Part shown: positions 34,301 through 43,066 of the stretch, one piece after another
Layout of the letters: the number at the start of each line of letters is the position of its first letter
Position numbering within the stretch: the first letter of the stretch is position 1
DNA from: Edaphochlamys debaryana
Lineage: Eukaryota > Chlorophyta > Chlorophyceae > Chlamydomonadales
Length of the DNA: 64,000 nucleotides
Direction: 5' to 3'
NCBI GenBank assembly: GCA_016858145.1
Contig: JAEHOE010000005.1
Location: forward strand, 1,736,001 to 1,800,000
The notes under the pieces: model-generated
Seen by the model: only the letters and a program-made list of their open reading frames with translations
Database searches by the model: none
Told to the model about the DNA's origin: nothing
Translations under genes and position numbers: made by a program

Positions 34301-36391
34301 CATCTGCACCCCTGATGTGGCGGGTTGCACGCTTTGAGGGGATCTACCGAAAGAAAGAGAGCATCCTATGAGAATCCTTCCCTGATCGAGGAGAAGCGTG
34401 TGCTGGCTGTGAGGATCCCGTTCGACCGCGCACCCCTCTCCCCATTGCCCCGTTCCCCGTTACCCCCAGGTGTCGGACTTCGGCCTCAGCACCTACTGCA
34501 TGGCCTCCCACACCTCCGTCACGCGCTGGAGCACCGTGTCGTACATGGCCCCGGAGGTGGGCGGCGGTTGGGTGGTTGGGCCGGGGAAGCACGGCGGGGC
34601 GGTTGGACGCGGCGCCTGTGGGAGCCGTGCCCTCTGGCCAAAGGGCGGGGGGCTCGCGGGTGGGGCGAATGCGCGCTGACGGCCTCCAGCAAGGGCGGAA
34701 GCCAAAGTGCGTCAGCGCCATTCTGTGCGCTTGCGTCCTCGTTTCACGCTCGATCCCCACCCTCCACACCACCCGCCACCCTCCACACCACCCCCCTGAG
34801 GCCTTCGAGGGCCACCTGACCATGGGCTCCGACACCTTCAGCTTTGGAGTGCTGCTGTGGGAGATGTACACGGGTGGGGGGGAGGGCGGCAGGGGGGCAT
34901 GGAGGGGGTGTGGGATGAGAGGCGTGGGCAGGGGTTCGCTCGGGAATGGACACAGGAAAGGGACACAGACGGCAGGAGGCAAGTGCCGGATGGATGAAAG
35001 CCCTCCACCTGACCACACCTGCTGCCGCCCCCGTCCCTCCGTCCCCACCCGCAGGCCAGCAGCCCTATGCCGGCCTGCAGGCCGCACAGATCGTCATGGG
35101 GGTGCAGGTGAGCCCGCCGCGCACCCCGGGGGCATCCACACGGCGCCGTGGTTAGATGCTCGGGTTACGGTACACACATGGCGCGTGGTGTGTCCCGCAA
35201 GCCATCCCCATCCCTGAATGCTCAAAGCTGAAAATACCACTCCGCCCTGCCCCCACCCACCACCCCACCCACCCCACCCACCCCACCCACCCCACCCACC
35301 CCACCCCCCAGGCCGGCCAGCTGTCCCTGGAGTGGCCCCCCGACTCCGACCCTCGCATCGTGGAGCTGGTGGAGGTGTGCATCGCCCGCAACCCAGCGGC
35401 ACGGCCCACCTTCCTGCAGGTGGGACCAGCGTGTGGGGCGCCGCGTATGTGGCGGGCGGGCGGCGCAGCGGGGATGATCTTTGACAAGTTGGAAACCGGA
35501 GGGGGATGGTGTAGCGGCAGCCAGCGAGCCTGAGCGCCACGAGGTCCGGAGCGGAAGGTCCGGCAGGCTCCAGCAGCGGCTCCGCGGCGGTGATTCTGAC
35601 GAGTGGCGTAGGCTTAGGCGGCTAGACTTGATAGCACTTTGAATGCAGTGTATAGGAAGGCTCGCTGGGCTGGCGTGCGTGCATGCCGTGGGGGAAAGGG
35701 AGGGGAATGGGAAAGACGTGGGGCCATGGGGCCGGTGAACCAAGGCACACCTCTCTCGGCCCAACCTGCCCCCACTCCCTCACCACTCAGCTCAACTTCC
35801 CCTACCCACCTCAACCCCCGTCTCCCCCCACCCCCCATCCCACCCCAGCTCATCTCCCAGCTCACCTCCCTCGAGGCCCTCATCCGCCTGGAGGCACCCG
35901 CCGGCAGCGAGGGCGCCAGCGAGCCACGCATGCCACTGCTCAGCTCCAGCGCCTCGGGCGGCGCCCCCGGCTTGTCCCCCGGCGGCGGCGCCGGGCCCGC
36001 CGGGGCCCTGGCGGCGGCTGTCGCCGCCGCCAACGCCGCCGCGATCAACAGCAGCCCGGGGCCCGCGCCGGCGTCGAACGGCGACCGGGCTGGCCTGACG
36101 GCGCCGCAGGCGGCGGCGGACGGGGTGGCGGAGGCGGAGGCGGGGCTGGCGGAGACGCTGTCGGCGGAGGCGGAGCTGGCGCTGGCGGGGTCGAGTGAGA
36201 TGCCGCCGCTGCCGTCGCCGGCGGCGTTCTATGGCGAGGACGGCGGAATGCCCATGCTGGTGCCGCCGCCGCTGCCGCCGGAGGAGGAGGAGGAGATCCA
36301 GATCCGGGCGGCGGCGGCGGCGGCGGCCAGCGCCGCCAAGGGGGCCCAGGGCGGCAACGTGGACGCGGCCGGGGTTCGTGTCATGGTCTAG
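31365..36391 (+). CDS. TKL-type serine/threonine protein kinase, N-terminally acylated
   Basis: Membrane-tethered signalling kinase. Eleven exons: 31365-32028, 32739-32881, 33088-33201, 33393-33497, 33683-33721, 34059-34244, 34470-34556, 34801-34873, 35055-35107, 35312-35419, 35849-36391; 704 residues. MGGC at the start offers Gly2 for myristoylation and Cys4 for palmitoylation. About 200 Ala/Pro/Ser-rich residues precede the kinase domain. Seen motifs: GHGGYGAVYKG (219-229), catalytic Lys239 in VAVKF, HGDLKPGNVLL with catalytic Asp396, DFG at 420-422, and APE at 444-446. His-Gly-Asp replaces the usual HRD, as in many TKL and algal kinases. A ~70-residue insert lies between the N-lobe strands (exons 3-4). 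The tail is Ala/Gly-rich. The exon 8 acceptor (CTGAG) is atypical. A TGTAA lies at 38320, so the 3' UTR may be long. Confidence 0.85.
32218..32430. repeat. 46-base tandem repeat in kinase intron 1
   Basis: Units starting caagggatcagggggagtgc lie at 32295, 32341 and 32387, an exact 46-base period. Shorter, decayed purine-rich versions occur to the left. The repeat makes an open frame, but it lies between a good donor at 32029 and a good acceptor at 32738. Confidence 0.8.
35263..35310. repeat. CCCCACCCA-type microsatellite in kinase intron 9
   Basis: Short repeats of CCCCACCCA directly precede the exon 10 acceptor, extending its C-rich tract. Confidence 0.8.
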
Positions 36392-38319
36392 GCGGTGAGC
36401 GGCGGTCTGGGAGTTGGAGAAGCTGGGCGGGGCGGCGGCCAGGGCCGTCGCGGGGCAATCACCAAGCGGAGTGCGTCATGCATGCTCAGTTGGGCGGGTG
36501 GGTGTGGCCGGCTGTGGTGCGGGGGAGAGGCGGAAAGCATGTTTGGGCGCGGGAGCTTTCAGGACCGAGCGTTGTGTGCTGGGCCTGGGGCTCCTTCTTT
36601 CAGGGGAAAGGGGGGGTGGCCAAGAGGTCCGAGGACGCAAGCAGCAGGCTCGGGGAGACGGCTAACGTCTCCCGAAAACGGATGTGGAGCCGGGGTATGG
36701 CGGGCGGGGTGGAAGGGTGGTCATACTGGTTTGCTGTTGCCCGGGCAAGAGATCTTGCCAATACGGGGCGAGTCACGGATTGCTTCGAGCATTGGTGTGG
36801 GGGGTTTGCTGTCAGCTGGGGCCGGAACCGCGCCCCTGCGTCAGCCCAAGCATGGCTATGTGATTTCTTTTTCCTGGGGGGTCCACCAGGGGGCTCAGCC
36901 CTCTCCCTGCCTTTGGGCAGCCACCCATGTCGTCCACTTCTTTTTGCTGTGCCTTAGCGGTCGCTACAGCGTGTGCGTACCGTTACCGATTGTTTGCGTG
37001 ATGGGGGAAAGAGGCTGCTGTGGGAAGAGTGTCGAGCCTTTGCGCGGTCGGCTTGATGTGAAGTGTGCGTTCACGTGTGCAAAAGATATAGTAGCGGCAT
37101 GCACTGTCTGTGTGGGCGGAAAGGGGTTTGGACCGCATACGGCCGAGCACCAACGTGTTCAGAAGATGGGTGTGCGAACGCGACGACGGGAAGGGGCCTA
37201 CAGGGGGGCCGGGCTTACTCATCAAGAGGCTGCGCAGGGATGCATTGATTGGGATGGCTTTTGAGCCTGTGGGTACGATCGGTAAGGCTCTAGAGAGTTT
37301 CGGTTCAGGCAAATCTACAACGAGGCGAGGCGGGTCCGGAGTGAAAGATTGTGGCTGGTGGCCGGGAACGAGTCGCTGTGGTCGGGGCAGGGCGGTCTCC
37401 GGGCCTGGTTCTGCCCTGCGTCGCGCGAGAGAAGTGTATCTGGATACTGAAACACGGCACTGAGTGGCTGGAAAGGCAGGGAGCCGCGCAGCCGAGTGGC
37501 AGGCCGGATGGCACAAGGCCGCGTGCGTCCTCTTGCGCCGGTGATGTACTTGGTGACGAGGTTTTGGGGTCGGGCGTGCCCGCTCCTCTTCGACACCGCG
37601 GCAGCAGGGGGTACGAAGTTACGGACGATGGTTCTTTGGCTCGGCGGGGCTGCGGGGCTGGGGTTGAGGGTCGGGGTTACGGGCTCATTTCTGCACGCGT
37701 CGTGCGCGGGGTCTACAGGGGGTCGTTTCAGGCTGTCCGGGCTGCCGTCTCGGTGCCATGCGGCCTTGGCCCCTGGCCCAGGTGTGTTTTCCGCATTCTC
37801 CATATGCATCCGACTGCCGGCCCGGTGCGGTGCTGGGCTCTCGGTGGTCCTACGAGGAGGTACCGAGGGGAACCCACGGCTGTTCGGGTTGCGTGACGAG
37901 GAGTCGCAGTGGCGAGGTTTGGGCGCGAAGCATGGGTCTGTGAGGGTTCACGGGGGGTGCGTCTGGCGGTGCGTGCGTGCGAGCTTGGCGGTGCGTGCAC
38001 GCATGGGCTCTTCCGCATGGTCTGCTGTCGCTTCTCGGCTGCCGGACTGCCGTGCACTGCTGGTCTGGTCCTGGGTGGCCGCACTGGACCGGACTGGACC
38101 GGACTGGTTTCATCGCGGCTGAGTGTGTAGGACGTGTCCGGGTTGAGGGGAGCTGTGTGAGGGGGAGGGGGGGGGGGGGGGTGGCCAAGCGCCTGCGTGT
38201 TGCCCGATTTGAGCCTTGGGAGGGCAGACGAGCTCGAGTGGAGCGTGGTGAGGGCCGGGCACGGCATGGGGGGCCAGGGGCGGAGGGTGGCATGGGAGAC
38301 TCCAGGGCGAGGGATTGGG

Positions 38320-38324
38320 TGTAA
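38320..38324 (+). terminator. Candidate TGTAA polyadenylation signal of the kinase
   Basis: It is the only TGTAA I found on the plus strand after the kinase stop. It would imply a 1.9-kb 3' UTR, so the assignment is tentative. Confidence 0.35.
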
Positions 38325-38443
38325 CGTGCGCCCTATGCAACATTGCAAGTGCTCTCCGCTTCAAGGAGAGCTGCCGGGTGGGCGCAGCCACCGGCCGCTA
38401 AAGGCGCTGAGGCTCGGCTCTCGACTCGGACTGCAACCTGGTG

Positions 38444-38448
38444 TTACA
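38444..38448 (-). terminator. TGTAA polyadenylation signal of the actin gene
   Basis: It reads TTACA on the plus strand, 620 bases beyond the actin stop codon, and faces the candidate kinase signal about 120 bases away. Confidence 0.5.
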
Positions 38449-39067
38449 CACAGCGCCGTCCGCGTTTCCTCCGCCAGGCACTAAAGCACCCCCGTGATGC
38501 CTCCGCAATGGGCACCCAGATAGATGAGCGGCCGCCGGCCCTCGTGTGGCCCTCGTGCGCCTGCCCTTCTCCTTGATGGAAGGGACCCACGTATCCGGTG
38601 GTGGCACACGCCTTCAGCCAAACGCCTCGTGCGCCCACGTCCGTGCCACGCCCACTCGACCCGCACGACTGGACAGGCCCTCACGTCGCAATCCGCGCAA
38701 GCAATGCGCGCCGTACGCGCTCAACGTCATCCGCATTGAGGAATGAGCCCCCCTGAGCCCCGGCCTCCTATGCCGGCGCGCACCCTCTTTCTGACTCTGT
38801 CATGCACGCTGCCTGGACCTGCTACATGCTCGCCGCTCAAGTTGACGCGCCTCGCAAGCCCCTCACCCGAACCCACACGCTGCCCCTCTGCCCGTGTCGC
38901 CACCCCCCTCGATGCCTCCCCCCTTCCCTTCCCCAAGTCCCAGCCCGCCCGCCTCGACCTTCAACCCCTCCGTCTCCCTCGAGCCCCTCTCCCCCGGCCT
39001 CTCCCCGGCCTCTCCCCCAGTCTCCCGGCCCCTCCCCTTGCTCTGCCTGGGCCTGCCTGGACCCGTC

Positions 39068-42000
39068 TCAAATGCACTTGCGGTGTACGATAGAGGGGCC
39101 GTACTCGTCGTACTCCTCCCTGTTCACCCACTGGCTGGCGAACGAGGCCAGGGACGCCAGCACCGAGCCCCCGATCCACACCAGGTACTTGCGCTCGGGG
39201 GGCGCCACCACGCGGACCGTGGCGGCGGGGGGCGCCAGCGCGGTCAGCTCCTTCATCAGCCTGTGTCCAGGGGAAGGGGTGGTTAGTGGTTGGCGGTTGG
39301 CGGTTGGCGGTTGGGACGGTTGGCGGTTGGGGGACGTGGCGGCGGGGTGCTTGGCGGTTAGGGGGGTTGGGTGGAGTAGTGGGGTGGGGTTTGGAGGCGG
39401 TGGGGGCCGCTCACACGCCCACACGGACGACGGATGCTCCCGGCCTTTGCGGCCTGCTCAATTCTGCCCCCCTTAAAACCCTCCGACGCAGACCCCCGCA
39501 CCTGGATGCGATGCCCTCGACCATGGTGGTGCCCCCGGACAGCACCACGTTGTGCAGCAGGTCCTGACAGGGGGAGGGGGGAGGGGTTGTGGCGGTGGAT
39601 TCAGGTGGAGATTCAGGTTTGGCCGCGCGTGCCAGGCAACATGAGGTCCCCTGGGGACCCCGTCACCCCCGCCACCCCGTCGCGCCACCCCCCACCCCCG
39701 CCCCCCCGCTTGCCTTGCGCACGTCGATGTCGCACGCCTCCACGGCCGAGTACAGCAGGGGCGTGATGCCGGTGCCTGCCTCCAGGCCCAGGGGGGAGGG
39801 GTCGAACAGGACCTCGGCGCACCTGGGGAGGCAGCGCGGGATGGAGGCCACCGAAGGGGAGGGAAGGACAGGTTTAGGAGGCTGGCTGGCTGGTTTAACA
39901 AGGCGTCCTCGCCAGCGGTCGCAGCCTGGCCCTGGCCCAGATTCATGTCATTACGTGCCGCAGTCGCATCACGCACCTGCCTGCACTCCCTCCCACAACC
40001 CACCCATCCCCGTCCCCACCTGAACCGCTCCTCCCCCACGCTGATGACGCGGCCGTCCGGCAGCGTGTAGTCCTTGCTCAGCGCCGAGGAGCCGCGGGCG
40101 GTGCGCAGCTCGGCGGCAAAGTCGTAGGCCACATAGGCCAGGCGCTACTGGGGGTGGTGGGAGGTGTGTAAAGGGGAGGCGTAAGGGGGGCGGGGGGTGA
40201 GGGAGGGGCAGCGGCAACAGGGTCGCGAGGGGGTTGGGGTGGGGGCGGGGCAAGGCGGGATGTACAGGTCGCCGCCGGGATCGTGCCTCCCCTCATAGCC
40301 CCGCCGCCCCACGCCCCACGCCCCACGCCCCACGCCCCACGCCCCACGCCCCACGCCCCACGCCCCACGCCCCACGCCCCACGCCCCACGCCCCACGCCC
40401 CACGCCCCACGCCCCACGCCCCACGCCCCACGCCCCACGCCCCACGCCCCACGCCCCACGCCCCACGCCCCACGCCCCACGCCCCACGCCCCACGCCCCA
40501 CGCCTCTTTCCCCCACCAACCCATCCCCCCCCCCCACCCTTTCCTCGCACCTTGATGTCCCGCACGATCTCCATCTCCGCGCTGTTGGTGAGCTTGACGC
40601 CCCCCTCGGTGAGCAGGCGGCTGAGGTGCTGCGTCACGTCCCGCCCCGCCACGTCCAGGCGGCGAATGGCGTGGGGCATGGAGAAGCCCTCGTACACGGG
40701 CACGGCGTGGGACACGCCGTCGCCAATGTCCAGGACAACGCCTGGGGGTGGAGGGAAGCGTGGTGGGAAGGGGTGTATTTGGTGGGGGTGACGGGAATGA
40801 GGGGTCGAGAGGGGAGGGTGGGCAGGGGACGAGGGGGCAGGGGCGGCGGGAGGGCGAGGGCGAGAGGGCAGGGGAGGGGCATTCTCGCCACGCGGTTGCG
40901 TGACGTACGCCCGCCCCACCACCCCAGGGGCGCTCTCTCTCCCGCTCACCCGTGGTGCGGCCCGAGGCGTAGAGCGACAGCACTGCCTGAATGGCCACGT
41001 ACAGGGCGGGGACCTGGGGGGTGGGGGGTGGAGGGGAGCAGGGGATGGGTGCGTGGGATGGAGGCGCGAACGGCAGGGACACGAGGAAACCCTCTGCACG
41101 AGCCGGACGGATCCTCATGACCAGCGCTTCGGACCTCAGCTCCCCGCTCACCTGGAAGGTCTCAAACATGATTTCGGTGGTCTTCTCCCTGGGGGAGGCA
41201 GGAGGTACGGGGACAGGCGGGAGGGCAGGGAGGGCTTCAGAGAGGTTGCGGCGGCGGCCGTGACGCATACCGCGCGTCCCGCAAGGACACCCTGACATCC
41301 CTACCCGCCTGCACCACCCCCAGCCCCTCACCCCACAGCCCGCCCACCGGTTGCTCTTGGGGTTCCGGGGCGCCTCGGTGAGCAGCACGGGCCGCTCCGA
41401 GGTGTCCACGCGCAGCTCGTTCTCAAACGTGTGGCGCCACACCGCCTCCATGTCATCCCAGTTGGTGACGCTGCGGGGGGGCGGGGGTACGACGGGGTCC
41501 AGGCGGGCAGGGGTGGGGCTCACTTCTGGGTCGTGGCAAGGCCTTGAGGGCAGCAACGGGCAACAGGGGGGCTCTAGGGGGCGTGGGCCAAAATGGTTGG
41601 CGGTGCTCGCGGGGGCGGGGTATTGTCGGCTTGTAGGGGCACTGTTCACCGGCACCGCCTGCCACTCACATGCCGTGCTCGATGGGATAGGAGAGGCTCA
41701 GCACGCCGCGCTTAGCCATAGCCTCGTCGCCCACGAACTGCTTCTTGGTGGCCATGCCCACCTGGTGGATGGGAACAACGGACGCGTGCAAGAGATGGGA
41801 AATGATTGAGGCAGGTGTGCGTTGCGGGTGCGTTCATGAGAGACTGAGAGGGGTTGGGGCGGCAAGGAGGCTCGCAGATGTGTAGGGCTCGGCTCAGGGC
41901 TCGGCCGGTCAAAGGCGCTCACCATGGCCATCTCGTGCCGAGGTACGCCCGTGACGCTGGGGAACATGACCCGGGGCGCATCCTCGCCCGAGTAACCAGC

Positions 42001-42312
42001 TTTGACAACACCCGAACCGTTGTCTGTGGGGCGAGGGCAAGCGAGAGCGAGCGGCGGTCGTGGATGCGGGTCGGCAACTGCAGAAACATGGCTCGGGCGA
42101 CGGCTGGCTGCTAAGGCGGCAGTGATAAGGATGCTAGTTGGGTGATGGCCACGGTAGGCGGAAATGATGCAAGCATGGCCAGGGCCGGCCGCCAGGCCTG
42201 TGCCGGGCCTTCTGCCGCGCGGCGGGGGTAGGTGCGGGGGGCACGGCGCAGTAGTCGGACTTCGGTCAAACTCACCGCACACGATGGCGCTGTCCAGCGG
42301 TGCTGTCGTCAT
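39068..42312 (-). CDS. Divergent actin (NAP-like) protein
   Basis: Actin-fold ATPase of the cytoskeleton. Eleven exons: 42312-42276, 42023-41923, 41761-41670, 41470-41348, 41188-41152, 41013-40950, 40741-40551, 40144-40020, 39822-39714, 39563-39502, 39260-39068; 377 residues, the usual actin length. [18 protein letters not shown] is the first phosphate loop, followed by [56 protein letters not shown] as the second loop, and [10 protein letters not shown]. It ends HRKCI rather than the canonical HRKCF. LDIGDG replaces MDSGDG, and the region [15 protein letters not shown] to VLFDPSPLG is unlike ordinary actin. A diverged second actin such as Chlamydomonas NAP1 is the likeliest relative; Arp1 fits less well. 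At the intron 7 acceptor the codon expected to be Glu (IK-E-RLAY) reads TAG, so I use the next AG. Intron 9 seems to use a GC donor. Confidence 0.85.
40306..40502. repeat. (GCCCCAC)n heptamer minisatellite in actin intron 7
   Basis: About 28 near-perfect copies of the 7-base unit CCCCACG fill the middle of intron 7 (40145-40550). Because 7 is not a multiple of 3, all frames stay open and give a false repetitive ORF. Confidence 0.95.
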
Positions 42313-43066
42313 GTTTGCTATGTTCTATATGCTTCGGAAGCAGGTGTTGGCGAGCTCTTGACGTTTTGTACGCTCGATGTATGCGCAAATGTTTGTGTCG
42401 CTTGTCGCTTTCCGGATAAGGGTATTCCAGGCGGTATAGGAGTTGAGTACCTACAAGCACCGAAAAGGCTTAAGACCAGCCAGAAAGCAGGGATGGGGCG
42501 GGCTCGGACTGGGCCCGCAGTGCAACTGCCTTCCCTTGCGCCAGTTGTCATACGCCTCCGCTGGCCGCCTGGGCCCAGCCAGCGATGCAGCCGCCCAAGC
42601 ACTGGGAATAATTTAAGGTGGCATGCGCGGCTTATTAGGAGGTAGGTACGCGTCTGCTTCAGGCTTCGGCTCGGCAGACATGGCGGACATGTCAGCGTGC
42701 CATGGGCCTCGACTAGGCTGGGCCTTGCAACTGACGCCTGTTGGCCAGTCTACAACCGCCGGGCCGCCGCCATCTTCCTCACCTCGTGACTGCTCCTTCC
42801 GCCCTCTTGTCCTCCCGCCACAAGTGGCCACGGCTTCTTCGCTCGAAGCCACGTACGACCACGTATTACACGCTGCCTGCATCCGTCGCCAAGCGAGGGT
42901 CCTCAGGGCGCAGTCCCCGATGGTTACAATGAGGGACCCCGCAGGAGCCCCACACGGCCACACCCGCTTGGCAGCCGCCCTGCCTCCGCTGGCTCCTCCC
43001 CCGCCACCTGCTACACGCTCGATGGCTAGCGGCCATGTAGTTCCTCCCCTCGATGGCTTCCTCCTG
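42313..43066. other. Intergenic region, actin promoter and F-box gene 3' UTR
   Basis: It contains no recognisable exon. The F-box/LRR 3' UTR should occupy the right part and the actin promoter the left. Confidence 0.5.
42924..42928 (-). terminator. TGTAA polyadenylation signal of the F-box/LRR gene
   Basis: It reads TTACA on the plus strand, 139 bases past the stop codon. A second one lies at 42866-42870. Confidence 0.6.

Larger units (their letters stand above)
36392..39067. other. Convergent 3' regions of the kinase and actin genes
   Basis: These 2.7 kb hold two facing 3' UTRs. Long open frames on the plus strand here (for example 36395-37264) have no domain, and I treat them as GC-driven. 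Nothing else is recognised. Confidence 0.5.

Noticed and set aside
36395..37264. 289-residue plus-strand open frame after the kinase stop
   Set aside because: No domain, no start context, and it lies in the expected kinase 3' region; open frames of this length are common at this GC.
37496..38122. 208-residue plus-strand open frame
   Set aside because: No recognisable motif, and overlapping open frames occur on the other strand too.
40306..40502. CRISPR-like repeat array
   Set aside because: The 7-base units are directly adjacent with no spacers, in a eukaryotic intron.
40078..41655. 525-residue minus-strand open frame containing GRGAWGV repeats
   Set aside because: The repeats are the translated intronic heptamer; the frame crosses several actin exons in mixed phases.
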